Positions 23,588 to 36,500 of a DNA stretch of 64,000 bases are shown here, piece by piece (positions within the stretch are counted from its first letter, which is position 1; each line of letters opens with the position of its first letter). The stretch lies in assembly GCA_024811115.1 (NCBI GenBank), contig JAKOGH010000721.1, positions 620,001-684,000 of the forward strand. Direction: 5' to 3'. Position numbers and translations under genes: made by a program. This DNA is from Terana coerulea. Lineage: Eukaryota > Basidiomycota > Agaricomycetes > Polyporales > Phanerochaetaceae. A model generated the notes under the pieces. It was not told the origin of the DNA. It saw only the letters and a program-made list of their open reading frames with translations, and did not search any database.

Positions 23588-25773
23588 TGAGCGCGTTGGA
23601 CTTTATGAATGGGCCCTTCTGCTCGCACGAACTCGCTTTGCAATGTATCGTCTAATGCTATCAGTGTAATTTAGAATACCGCCGTACTTCTACAATATAC
23701 CCATCTTTTTGCTCTCCGCGGAAACGAGAGCACGGTTTGCTATCTACCCCGCGTGTACGGCAGGCAATTCCTCAACATGAGGCGGAGGGTGCATTGAATC
23801 CACATGCACCAGGTCACGGCGCGCCCTCACGAGAGCTCGTCGTGTACGTACTGTGCAGTCATCCTTCAAGCAGTCACGAAAGGGTCGTGCGCAGAGCATG
23901 ACATAACTCTGGTTCGCTCAGCCGATGCTTCCGTTCTTATTCCCATCAGACGAGTGCACTAGCCAGCTGATGATTAGAACTGGTTAACCGTGAAGGAGAG
24001 AAGCCCGGACGATGCTGGCAGCTTCTGTAAGATTGGCTACAGAAGGGCACGCACCATACATGGAGCCTGGAACCTTTATCACTTCTCCGCAGGAAGGGAC
24101 TCAACGTGTAGGGGACCTCTGCTCCGCGGGTGAACAGATCCTACGGACACGCATCACAGCTCTGACTGAGGCCGCTATATTGCTCGAATTTTACCACGCC
24201 GATGTGCTAGGGGTTCGAAGCAGAAGCCGGTAGGACGAATTACGGTGCCGTCTCACAGGTTGCGTTAAGTGCTCAAGTAAGCCGACATTGCCACTAAGGC
24301 GGGAGTCCGATGGTACGCACTCATATACGCTGCCAAATACCAATGCGAAGGAGGTGCAAGGTACGGGCGTACTATCCACCCCAGGCCTCGGCACCTGTAG
24401 CCCTCGAAAAGGTAAGCATCACGGACGACAAGGCCGATATCACTGCAACTCGCACCCAGGAGCCACAATTGCCGCATCAGTTATAGAGTTCAGTGGGCGC
24501 CGCGTCGTTTATGGAGCGGTCTAGCAGCCCACGGGAAAGTCTGCCCAGCCCTGCGAGACCTTCCTCAATATGCGACCAGTTACTCGGACCGGTGGGATAT
24601 GCATAATGAGTGAGAAATGAAAAGATTCCGATTGCCTCACTGTTACGTACTGCGTAGAACCTTTGGCGCGGACAGAAGCCTTCAAGTAGCATTGCCCATG
24701 CGGACACTTGCAATGACCGCGAACATCACAGCCTTGGCTACAAATTTAAATAAATGAGCGTAATTACACCGCTCGCTGACTGCAGCGCTCGTGACAATGA
24801 CTGGGCATATCCGCCATGGCAGACAGGTATTCGCGGGAGAGGCTGTGTGATATGAGGGACACGAGGGTCGTGCGCGCTAGCCTTGGCGAATTAATGGCGG
24901 GCAGGTGCCTCATGATTTCAGGGTGGAGCGGGATAGTTGTGGTTCTGAGTGATATGCATGGTCCTACGCACCTTGGAACGGCGCACGGCTGACCGTGTCG
25001 GGAGTTCAGAACACATGTAATGGAGCATGCGCGGGAGACGGAGGCCTCATGTGTTGTAGATGGCGCCTTCAACATGCGGATAGGCGAGGCCCAGTTGCGC
25101 GGGCCAACGACAGAGCTATCAAAGCGTTTCCCGCTTCCGATAGTGTGCCAGTGTCGTTCTATGGGTTGAAGGTTGAGGTTTGGACGTGCAGACGATGGTC
25201 ATAGTTCTGGTGCCCCCACGTCAAGAGCGAACCTGCGTAAGCAGCAATTGCATGGCTCTTGGGTCGCACGAACGGACCGCCAGTGGCATACGGTAAGGTT
25301 TGGGGATATAAGTCCAGCGCGTATGTAGACAAGCTTTGTTCTCCCGCGACGAGTGCCTGGACCTGAACTCAAACATGATCATATAGCGTATCTGTAAGGA
25401 AGTAATCTGTGGTCTTCATAAGCTTAGCTTATTTCCATTACATGCAGGTAAGAACGCACCTTCAAAAGTATAAAGCATGATCAACGTTCACTGTAAGTAG
25501 TCAAGGCGCCAGAGGCCTCGCGAGATGCGAGAGTCGACGCGGGGTGGCGGCGCTTGTGGCGCAAACCAACGCATTGCAATCAGCGGAGTCCAAATGTTTT
25601 CCCACAGTGCACCACAGTCCTCTCTCATGCTCTCTGTGGAGCGCTGACCTGCTCGTCCTCGCGATAACCAGTCGTGTGACGGCCTCTCCTCTTCTCTTTG
25701 CACCTCCACGACCTCCCAACCTCATCCCTTACGTTCACTGTGAGATCATAATCCACTTTTTTTTTGTCTAAAC
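23588..25773. other. 2.2 kb intergenic, no gene supported
   Basis: Only short (at most about 100 codons) unsupported open frames on both strands. No tRNA, recognisable transposon protein or obvious tandem repeat. A T9-10 tract at 25757-25766 sits a few bases before the choline kinase ATG; pyrimidine tracts of this kind are common in fungal core promoters and leaders. Confidence 0.5.
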
Positions 25774-27462
25774 ATGGCCGATTTACGTCTTTCGCAAGTC
25801 AGCCATCCCGCGACCAAACCAAGCAGTGTATTCCGGACCTTTAGCCGTATCCTCGAATTGTTCGACGGCCTGAGTATCAAGATGCCCCCGGCTGCAGGAC
25901 CAGAACTACCTCCTATAGGACTCCTCGCCGAAACTGGGCCTAAGTACTCGGTGCACAGTCTTCCAATCACCCCTGTCAGCGCTGGCAATAGCGGGGAGCC
26001 CCCTCAACCTCTCAGACGTTCATCATCTTCCGTGTCATCCGCCTCTATCCCTTTCAAGGACGAGGAAGTGGAATTAGTTCAAGTGGAAGGATTGCGGCAC
26101 ACCGAGGGGCGGCTCGAAGCTCGGTGAGTCTCCGTTCAATAGTGTCCGCTGCTCACGCTACACCAGCTTGAATGCGACAGCATAATTGCGTAGTGGAGCC
26201 AAGCATTGCGCGGCCTGGTTGGAGCTCGAGCATTACCTCTCAAGCTTCGTGAACTGACATGGTTTTCCTTCTAGACGGTACAAGACCCCTGCTTTTGCTG
26301 AGCAGCTGCTCTGCATACTGCAGAAACTGCGCATTTCCTCGTGGAGTCAGCAAGGTCTCGGCGCGGAGGCTGTGAAGGTTCAGAAGGTCGCTGGATCCCT
26401 TACGAACGCTGTCTTCTTCGTGTCTTGCCCTTCTGTTCCCCACATCCCCGTACTCCTACTCAGGATATACGGGCCTTCCTCCGGCACGCTCATTAATCGC
26501 CCCCGCGAGCTTCACATTCTCCACGCCTTGTCTTCGCAGTACCACATTGGCCCCAAGGTTTATGGTACCTTTGAAAATGGTCGTGTAGAAGAATATTTCG
26601 ATTCCAGCGCTCTGACCGCCAGCGATCTGCGTGATCCACAAATCAGCTCCTGGATTGGAGCGCGAATGGCGGAGCTGCACGAAGTCGACCCCGCCGTCGT
26701 CGATGCTGACCCTTCGCCTCTTTCACCGACGGAAGGCCACCCGCGGTCTACCGGCGTAGAGCGGAACGTGGGCTCGTGGATTGCGTCGGCACGTGAGGTG
26801 CTTGCACTTCCCGCAGTCACCGACGAACTGCAGAGCGCTGTGGCACTCGCTGAGTTTGAGCAGGAATGGGCGCAGTACATGAGCTGGCTGAAGGAGTGGG
26901 AAACCAAGCATGACGCGAGCCCCGTCGTGTTCGCGCACAACGATACTCAATACGGCAACCTTCTGCGGCTCGCCGACCTTGCAAGCACCTCGCACGAGCA
27001 CCAACAGGTACGGTGTTTTCTCCTCGCTCTATCGTATCGAACGCTGACGCGCAATAGATTATTGTGGTCGACTTCGAGTACGCCGCGCCGAATCCCGCCG
27101 CGTTCGACATCGCCAACCACTTCCACGAGTGGACGGCGAACTACCACGGCCCAAACCCGCAAATCCTCGATCCCGCCCGCTACCCGGCGCCCGAGCAGCG
27201 GCGGAACTTCTACAAGTCGTACCTCTCGCATTACACTCCCTCGGTGAACAGCGAGGAGGCTCTCGAGGAGCAGCTGCAGCGACTGGATGCGCAGGTCCGT
27301 GCCTGGAGCCCAGCCTCCCATGCGATGTGGGCGCTGTGGGGCATTGTGCAGGCCCGGGAGGCGTTGGATGGGACGGACGGCGAGCCCGAATTTGACTACG
27401 TTGGCTATGCTCGATGCCGTATGGAGGGATTCCGCAGGGAGCTGCAGGCCCTCACGAAGTAG
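25774..27462 (+). CDS. CKI1: Choline/ethanolamine kinase
   Basis: It catalyses ATP-dependent phosphorylation of choline (and probably ethanolamine), the first step of the CDP-choline (Kennedy) pathway to phospholipids; it is cytosolic. Exons 25774-26123, 26275-27007 and 27058-27462 sum to 1488 nt (495 aa), frame intact. After a Ser/Pro-rich N-terminal region of about 115 residues comes the kinase: VAGSLTNAVFFV (nucleotide loop), LLRIYGPSSG, FENGRVEEYF, the Brenner-type catalytic motif FAHNDTQYGNLL (Asp catalytic) and the choline kinase motif VVDFEYAAPNPAAFDIANHF (Asp metal-binding). Choline versus ethanolamine preference cannot be told from sequence alone, so the symbol names the yeast counterpart. 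Confidence 0.92.
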
Positions 27463-27980
27463 TCAGCCTCGATGAGTGTATTTATATAATAATCTAGTGT
27501 AGCCTTGCCTATATACGACATACCCACCTGTAGCTATCTTGCCCGTCCTCTAATGGTCGCCTGTCTCGCAAAGGGGTTCAATAAAGGGTTTCAATGTTGT
27601 AGGAGACATAATTGCAATCATTTATTGGAATAAACATATGTGCAGCGTGATGTATGTACGAGGAAGCTATCCAGAATGTTCAGGGCAGATCGCGTCAAGA
27701 ACTGCAGAAACAACATTGGGATGGGAATGAAGCGATAGGCATGATAGAGATGGGACGACTGGACAGCGAGCGAAACAGGAGAATCAGATGAAGAGGAGCA
27801 TTAGTATGCACGGCAGCAGGCGAACGGACAGCGAGACGGACGGGGGAACCACAGGACGAGCCACAGACTCTACAAACAAGAAAAGGATTAGACATGTCCC
27901 CTGGTGAGGGTCACATCGTGCGCACTGTCGAAGTGCGCGACGCCCCCGCGCGTCGTAGCGCAGGAGCAAGCACGGTCCCT
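27463..27980. other. Intergenic between convergent genes
   Basis: 518 bp of 3' flanks of CKI1 (plus) and the CCCH gene (minus). AT-rich stretches such as TTTATATAATAATC at 27480 fit polyadenylation signals. No gene is supported. Confidence 0.5.
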
Positions 27981-30225
27981 TCAGGCCCAGTTGTTCTCGG
28001 TCCGCCGCGAGCCGGGGTAGTCTGCCCAAGGCATGCTCTGCTTGAGCTCCCCGCCGGGGATGGACGAGAGTGGGTAGGCCGTGAGGTGGTGCGCGGTCCG
28101 CGTGGCGGCGCCCCAGTTGCCTGCGCTGCCCGAGCGGACATGGCCGTTGATGCGCGCCGCGCGCTGGGGCTGCGCCTCGGACGAGAGGCCGAACTGCGAC
28201 GACTGGTTGGCCGCGGTGGGCGTGGTCGCGCTGAAGTCGAGCTGGATCTCGCTGCCATTGAAGGAGTGACGGACGTTGGGGTCCACGTTAGTCTTGCGCG
28301 CACGCTGGGAGCCAGAGGTTAGCATAATCGCACGGGCCCAAGATAGGGAGCAGGACGCACCTGTGTCCCGACAATGTCTAATCGGGCGGCTGCATGCCTG
28401 CCAAAGTCGGGTGCGGCCGTGACAGGACCGGGGGACATGGCCGGAGGCTCGTCGTTCGTGCTCACCAGGATGCCGTTGTGCGTGAAGCTGGGGAAGGCTG
28501 ACTTGTTCTGCTTCGCGGCCGTCGGATCCAAGACTGAGGTGTCTACGCGGAGAGAGCCTGGACGCCCACCAAACGTGGCAGAGGGAGGAGTCGTACTCAG
28601 ACCAGTTGGCTTGGCGTTATTCATAGTATCCTGACGCTTGATACGAGCGAGCAAGGAGGTCGAGCCTTCGTTGGGGTCGCTGTCAGAGCGAGGACGGCCT
28701 TCATACTGAACACCCTCTTGGCCTTGAGGAACGGCGCCAGGCAGCTCAGTGTGAATGAAGCAGCAACGCTTGCCGTACGGACATGAACCCGATACCCAGA
28801 ATGTCTACAAGTGACCAGAGTCAGATCGGTGTGGCGCAGGTAAGATCGGTGAACTTACTCTACAGATCTCGGTCTTATACTAAAAAGGCACAAATCAGTA
28901 TCATCGATTGAGTAGCGACGCAAGTTACACACCTTCGGGTGCCGCTGCACAAGCCGGAGCTCGTCCTCGCCGTGCGCAAACTGACACTTCGTTCCATACC
29001 GACATGTGCCTTTCTCCTCCCAACTCCTGCACAGCTCGGTTTTATACAGGCCCAGCTTGCGGTTGTTCGCGTTCGGTCCTGGGCTCGAAGAGCCGGTACC
29101 TGCCTGACCCCCGCTACCGGCCCCCGCACCACCGCCAGTGCCGGGCAGACCAGCACTTCCTGGAGGCATGCCAAACTGGCCGGTATACTGGGGCTGGAGC
29201 CTGGCCATCATCGCGAGGTCGGCTGGGTAGCCCTCCGGCGTGCCGTAGAACTGGTTGAACAACGCCATGTTAGGCGTGACCATGGGGGCACCGCCGTACA
29301 TTTGGCCAGCAACGAAGGCTGCCTGCATGTTGGTGTTGATGAGGTTCAGCATAGCCGGGTCGCGGAGAGAGGCAGGGTCGGAGGCGGAGTGCTGATGTCC
29401 TCCACGGTACGGCGCCTGCTGCTGGAGGCGCGCCATCGCGGGATTCTCAAGTGGCGGTGTAGGAAGCATCATGTCGTACAGCTGTTGACCGCCGGACACT
29501 GAGATGGGAAGTGGTGCAGGGTAGCCGAAGTTGGGCGGGCTCTGCATCACGGGGGCCACCTGGGGCGTGAAAGCGCGCTGGCGGAATTGGGCATTAGCGG
29601 CGACATTGTTCGGGCGCGCATTGGCGGCGTAAGGAGGGGGAACGGCGTGGCCAGCGACGTTGTGCCCGTAGGACTGGCGTTGAGGCCCGTCGAAGTTGCT
29701 CTGGGACTCGTCAACACGGGAGCCCGCGAGGGCCTCTTGGGATCGTGACAATCCATTTTGTTGGTTCACGAGGGAAGGGTACGTGGGCTGCTCCGCTTGA
29801 GCTTGTCGCTCCGGTGTACCGTTGGGGCTGTTCCAAGACTCGGGAACACCTGGGCTGCCGCCGGCTTGCTGCAAGCGTACGAGATCCGCAGAAGAGAGCC
29901 CTCCGCTGTATGAGTGTGGTCGGTTCCTCGTCTCTCCCAGCCCTTTCATCGGCGTGTACGGTGCAGCCTGCAACGTCTGTCCTGTCCCGTACCCCGTAGC
30001 GTGAGAAGATCCCGTGGTGTCTGCAGAAGACCCGCGAGAATGCGACGCGAGCGCGCCAGCATGGTCGAAAGCGTTCGGTGAGTCCGAACCGAGGCTCGTC
30101 TCAGACGAAGACTCGAGCGGGCTGCTCTCGAGGCCAACGGTACCAATGGGTCCCCGAATATGAGGAGGAGTGCGCATCTGCGTCTTGCGTTCTGAAGTCT
30201 CATCCGTGATCTGCAACTTCACCAT
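27981..30225 (-). CDS. Tandem CCCH zinc-finger RNA-binding protein (tristetraprolin-type)
   Basis: Four exons (30225-28933, 28879-28859, 28804-28361, 28304-27981) sum to 2082 nt, 693 aa, no frame break. Two CCCH fingers of the TTP/ZFP36 type lie near the middle: [19 protein letters not shown] with CQFAH, and [18 protein letters not shown] with CCFIH. Both have exact C-x8-C-x5-C-x3-H spacing and the YKTE(L/I)C lead-in. Such pairs bind AU-rich elements in mRNA 3' UTRs and promote decay (compare Cth1/Cth2 and Zfs1 in yeasts). The flanks are long, Gln/Pro/Ser/Asn-rich and probably disordered. Exon 2 is a 21-nt microexon encoding exactly the lead-in of finger 2. mRNA targets are unknown. Confidence 0.92.
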
Positions 30226-33200
30226 ATCATCTGCAATATCCCACTCTGCCGATACCGAGTCAACGAGTTGGCCATAGTTGTTGGTCCTCCACCTACCGCC
30301 CCCGTTCGCGTTGGTCGCGACTGACCTCCCTGACCGGTCAGCTATGCAGTGTTGACATCGTCAATCTCGAGCACGAGTACAACGACGCGGCCGACGCACG
30401 TTTTTGCAGTCCCACCGACTGAGGCCTACGAGACGCGCCGCCCTGCGTCGACATGATGTCTCTGGTAGACAGGTTCACTTTTGCTTGTGTGTTAGAGAGA
30501 AGTTCTTCAGATTTGTGCTGGTAAAAGCTAGCGGGCGAGGGCGACTTCGTGACGGATTCATGCATCATTTTATCTGCGATGTACAGTGCAGCAAGAATAA
30601 GGCGTTGTGGCTCAGCAATGCATAGCACAGCACGTACCAGATAAAGATAATGTTGTCGTGAGCGGGACCGATAGACGTTGAGATGATAAAAATCGTGGTG
30701 TGCGATGTTAGAGAATAATCAATGATGTCGACACAGGATGAAGATGGTTGGGAGTCGTGAGCGCGGAAGACGTGATGTTACAGCCCGTTTCTGAGTCTTC
30801 TGCTCGCAGGAGTCCTTGTTTCGTGGCAAATAGGAATGGCGAGAGGCGAGAAGCGAGAAGGAGAGGTACGTGGGCTCGAGCACGGCGCGCTGGATGTCGT
30901 GAGTGGATGGTACCGATGACCTCTTAGATACAGAACTTGACGAAGGAGAACAAGCAAGACTTGTAGGTTTTTGCTGTGCTTTCTTGACGAGACTTGGAGG
31001 GAGAGAGCAAAGAGACGGAGAGGGCAAGGAGGAAGCCTTGCGACTGCCTTGCGGCGGAATAAGTCAGGGTTTGATTGCAACGTGCCTGCGTCGCGGAAGT
31101 GATATTTTACTAGCCCGGGCTCCAGCAATGTGATGCTCGCTAAGCACGCTTCATACTCGTGTATCTTCACGCAAATCAATACGTTTCTTTCATTTCAACA
31201 TGTACGCTCGTCGCTGTGTGCCCCAGCGTGCACGCACACCGAGGCAGCGAGGCCGCCGAGGCGGTGAGCAAGCGCCACAATCTGCAAACTGACAACATCT
31301 GGGATTCTCCCACGGTAATGATGGGCGCTTGCGCTGTGACACTGATCGGCGTTCATTTTAGTCGCTCAACGGCTATTCTGCAGCGAGTTCACTGTTTGCC
31401 TCTCATCTGAATACTTAGACCATCTGTATGTGACCTAAGCATAGCTGACCGAGCGTTTTAATGACTTTTCTATGTATCATATAAAATCTAAGGCGACTTG
31501 CAGAAGAGGATTTTAACGGGAAGGCCACTGCCCCACAGCGTCAATCTCCGCCGACACGTGTTCTGCGCGAGTCTCGCTTCTCGCGGAGGCAGATCCCGTC
31601 GCCCCGATTGCATACTAGCCCGCCACCTGCCTTTTTGGGACTTTAGTGTTCGACCACTACCACCAGAGCTGGCTCGAGCAACACACCGTCTCAACCGCAT
31701 GTTCATGCACATTGCCTGCCATTTTGTATTCGCTCGCTGGTCGCATTTTTTAGTGCTTGGTACCGCCAGGTTTACCAGCGGCGCCTTTCGAGATTGCTTA
31801 CCCACTGACAGCATGTTCAACTGCGCTAAAAGTGGCTGCTCCGCTGCACTGTATGATGAACGCTGATCTCGTCGCTTTGCTTGTATGTGTCACTTGACGA
31901 TATATATCGTGTCACTCACATACAGTCGACTCCAACCAGTCCAAGAGCCGAGCATTCGTCTAGCTAGCCCGCTTTTCAACCGTGTCAAGAGTCAAGCTTC
32001 GAGCCCTCTGCGCCGGCTCGGGTAGCCTAGTAGCCTCGCCGCAAACACACAGGGACTACGTCACACTTCCTACAATGTAGGGACACAATAAACCATCTAT
32101 GCGACACTCTAAGCGTGTGGAGACCGTCCTGGCTAGCTTCTTAGATGGTATCGTATGAAGCAACATCCGCGTTGAGATTCACGACGAGACTAACTAAATA
32201 GGTCATTCTGACCCGGCTAAAGCATATGTATACTATGTACTGCCTCGTGTCGTCAAAAATTTGCGACTTCTCAGAAAGGAGTAAGCAGAGGCATGAAGCA
32301 TCCACTTGGGCGCGAGACTTCTCTCGAGAACATGAGGTACGCTCGCATGTGCCAACTTAACATTTGGTCTGATAAGGGTACTAGGACCGCTGAGTACGCC
32401 CGCTGACTTTACGTGCTCAGCACCATGGGATGGACGTTGAAGCTCCGTGCTCCCTATTTAGGATGCACGGCTAAGACATCATGAAGCCGACAGCCTGAGG
32501 CGAGCTCACACACGCCCCTGGTCGCTCCGCAACTGTATAGCTATCCAACCTTACATCCACACACTGTATTGGCCTGCTTCCCGGCCCAACCGTTTACCCT
32601 GTCTGTAGTCCGTAAGGGTGGCCTCCTCCTGATGTATTGCGGTCGGTTGGAATATTCGACGACGGGTCCTCACAAGGAGCGATCTGGTCGATCATAGCCC
32701 TGTACCTAGTCCACGTCCCCCACGGGCTCCATGCAACCTTCGGCAAACTCTACAGCCCTTACTAGGCTCGGACGTCCGGTTGAGTTGGCCGCAGCATGCA
32801 GATCCAGCACATGCAAGTGCCGTAAGTGCCTCCACCTTCAACCCAAGTACGAGCGTGGCGATCACCATGTGCTGACGTCGAACTCATAGCTCTAGGGTGT
32901 GTCTCGACAGGCAGCAAACCCTGGCGCAGTGAATTGCACTGAAGCGGAAGAGGCTCGGGGTACGGCAGCCGCTCCTATCTCATTCATAGATGACAAGGGC
33001 CCGGCTAGGCGAACCTACACCGCACACGTGTTTTCGCGAGCCTTCTCCGTGGACCACAGGGCATGTAAGGCGCTGTGTAGGTCAGGCCGTTGGGATGGGC
33101 ATTCCACTGCGCTTGTGAGCTGAAGCACAAGCTTCATGAGCAGGTGGGAGGTAGCGGTCCTGCCTGCAACGAATTTCCGCAGCGGAAATAAATCGGCGAC

Positions 33201-33506
33201 CTGCTTGGCTTTCACGTAAAGCATGCGCATAGCTTGGCTGGCCCTGTTGTATAGTTTTGCATCATGCGATAATCGTTATTGGCGCTTTAGAACTACTCAC
33301 AGACGCGTTATTAGCAAGCCACAGGGCGCCATGACTTCATACGTAAAGATATCCTATTGCGAGAACAACTACAATAATACAAAGCGATTGGTTTATCTGT
33401 CCGTTGATTGGAATAAATTGTGTGCGAGCACAACATTGTGTCGAACGTGAATGCTACAATGGCCCAAAGAGGGTATGCACCACCACAACTGAGACGAGAC
33501 CTTACT
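30226..33506. other. 3.3 kb gene-poor stretch: CCCH promoter/5' leader, then no gene supported
   Basis: The first kilobase upstream of the CCCH ATG is probably its promoter and a long leader. From about 31.2 to 33.5 kb there are only weak open frames, the longest 122 codons (31498-31866, plus), with no recognisable protein sequence. No tRNA or transposon domain was seen. TATA-like TATATAT occurs near 31900. A decayed element or a long non-coding RNA cannot be excluded. Confidence 0.4.
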
Positions 33507-36500
33507 TCACGCGTCTATTGATCTCATGAGCACATCGCACTCTCGGTACATATAAGAAGGTTAAACTCACAGTATGATGTGCCAACCAACATCGTTGACA
33601 GAAGTTCTGGAGCTGGTCTTCGTCGAAGGCCAGCTGATCCTTATGCCAGGTATCCTATTCACCGCATCAGTATTGAACGCTTCAAGAGCAATACAAAGCG
33701 TCAGCATACCTGATGTGTCTGTGGTAAGCAGGGAAGGGCGTCGTGAGTAAAGAAGCCTTGCAGTCTAGGTTACGAACGGTTGTGACCCTACCTTCTTGAA
33801 CTCCGAAGCACACTTGCGTATAGTCGTAGACACCGGTATTGGGTCCGTGGCATGTGCAGCGAGAACTGAACAAGGGGTTATCGACGTGAGAAGGTGTGCG
33901 GGTTTAGCTAACGTCACACTTACTATCGGTCAAGGGTGGGAGCCACGACTGCACAGAGTACGGGAAGCTTTCAATTAGAGCGCACAGGCCCAATATCGCC
34001 GAGTGCAATGTTCTCAGCGCCTCCTGGTACTTGGGGTCTCGCCGAGGAGGTAACTTGGTTTGACGGGCGAGTTCGATGAAGCGGTCCTGAACCGAACAGA
34101 CTATCAGAACCTTGCGCATATTCGGGCACGGGATGATATACGTACCCTTAGTGGGATGATGCTTTGTCGCTGGGAACACCGTACGACTCCCGACAGCATC
34201 TGAGAAGCCATCTCCCGCACTTCGACATTCTCGTCAGACAGACATTCCAGGAGCACGTCCATCATTCTGGTGACGACATCGCCCGATATACTCATGAGAT
34301 TCCTGTAGAAGAATACGAGCAAGGTGGGCAGAGCGTTCAGGCGTACTCGCCACGACTACAGCAAGTAAATTAGACAAAGAACGGTCAAGTCAACCACAGG
34401 AACGCTCACGTCTGAAGACTTGATGGCGGTGAGGAAGTTGTCCGCTATGATGTGCACGTAGCCAGCAGGTAAATCTACAGCCGACAGCACATAGAGCACT
34501 GCAGAGCTGTATTTCTGCAACTCAGAGCTGTCGTTCAGTTCGGACATGCGAAGGACCTCGGGCCTAGAGATAATCATGTCAACGCAAACGTAAATCAGAA
34601 CAAAAGGCGCAGAACTTACAGTAGTTGAAGGACGTAGGGCAGAACAAGGATCGGATGGGGACCATGAGCGGCAGTCCAAACCCATTGGAGTACTATGCGA
34701 GGGATACATCAACAGACTATCTCGCGACTGTAGCAAACGGAACACACTTGTCAAGCCGACCTTGTCGTACTGCGATTGGCTCACTCGAGGCGGAGGGAGT
34801 CGTTCTTCTCTCCATGCGGGCAGGTTGCGAGAGATCTCCGCCACCTTTTCCGCATACCTCGTCTTTCTGCACGGTTGTCAGTCTGGCGTGCATGAAGGGC
34901 CATTTTTCAAGCTCACCGAATGCCAAGGGGGTCAGCATCCTTGTTGCATGCCTCGATTAACGCCTGGGGTGAACGGAAGGATGGTCGCCATTGTTCGGAG
35001 GTTATAGCAGCCAGGTTGTGTGCTATGTGTTGTCGGATCTGCGCGAACTGTTTGGTTGCCATAAAATATTCGGAGATATTGATACTGACCTCTGCGTATC
35101 CAGTGTTGGCGTTTTCCAGAAAGAGAGTCATGTACTCATCCGCCACCGGTTCGAAGCACGGCCAACAGCAGTCCACCACGATGCCAAACAGAGTTAAAGC
35201 TTTGCTCACTGTGGCATTGTGAGTAACCATAAGCTCTCCCCTGCGCCGTATGGACTTACTTGCAAAAGCGGAGTCACCGTGGAAGTCCAAAGGAAGGGCC
35301 AGTATCCACTTGATCAGTGGGTGTACCCGACGGTAGTCTCTGTCGAGTAGTTGCTCCTAATCACGCAAGTAAATATCTATATCGAGTAAACAGTCGAGTG
35401 ACTCACATTGAACACGCTATCCCAGAAGTTCAGCGTGTCAGGCTTTATTTGCGCGTATATCGGCGAGAGTTGTGGAAGGAACCATGCCCAAAGCCGCTCG
35501 AAGTGCTGCTGCGGCCAGTGCTTCGCGCCACGCAGGAGCCCAGCCAGCAGCTCTGCCCCTGCCCGCTGCTGATAGCGATCAGCGTCGGTAAGAAGAGGCT
35601 CCATCACCACCAGCAGTTCGTCGAGTATTTCGTGCTCGAACATCTTGGCTAGAGGAAATATCAGGACACCGAGCCTCGTGATCACTGCATGACCCACCCA
35701 GCGACTTCACGAAGCTCACGTTCTCGGATCGCAGTTTCAACGTTGCCGGATTCTTGCTGGATTCTTGACCAAGAAGCGTAGCGAGCTGACTCCAGTACGT
35801 CCCGCTGGTCACAACTTCGCGTATGGCTGACAGAGCCGGCTGCGACGCGCTTTCCCATGTGAACGGAGATTCTCCCGGACCGATAGGTCTATACGCCTTG
35901 GCTTTACCTCCCCAGACCAAGAATCCGGTGTTCAACTTGTCCACGTAGAATGATTGCTCGCTATCGTGTGTAATGGGGGTCTGTAGCTGCGCCCAGAACG
36001 TTGTCGGATCCTGGATAGCTATATCAACTTGTAGAGGATTGCGCCACTCGTCCAGCCACAGCTCGTCACTGGATTTCGAGTACGTGCGCACTTTGACGTG
36101 AGATGTCAGCTTAATGATTGCCCTATACGGGATGGTTTCAGAAGTTGAAATGAAATGTGCCTCGATTATAACCCACTTGTGAGCGCAGGATCGGGTTGAG
36201 GTGTGAGGACTGATGGTATGCTCAGCGAAGAATTTTGCAAGGGCTGGCGGAGCAACGCTGTCTCTTCTCAAGAGATTGCTCAGGAACTTCGCAGCCATTT
36301 GGACATATCTCCACTGAGAAAATATTGGGAAGTGAATCAGGTTATGACAACTGTACCCACTTACATGCGTCGTGGTTCTGGAAGCGATCTCGAGGACCGA
36401 AAGTACCTATGAAAGTAACATTAGTGGCGATAATATTAATGATTGTGGCGAGACGAACATCCTCATTGTACCGTCGGGTCTTAAGTTCCGCTCGAGCAGG

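Noticed and set aside
31498..31866. 122-codon open frame between the CCCH gene and BLM10
   Set aside because: The antisense frame is equally long and neither shows a family match or splice-consistent extension. Kept only as part of an unassigned stretch.
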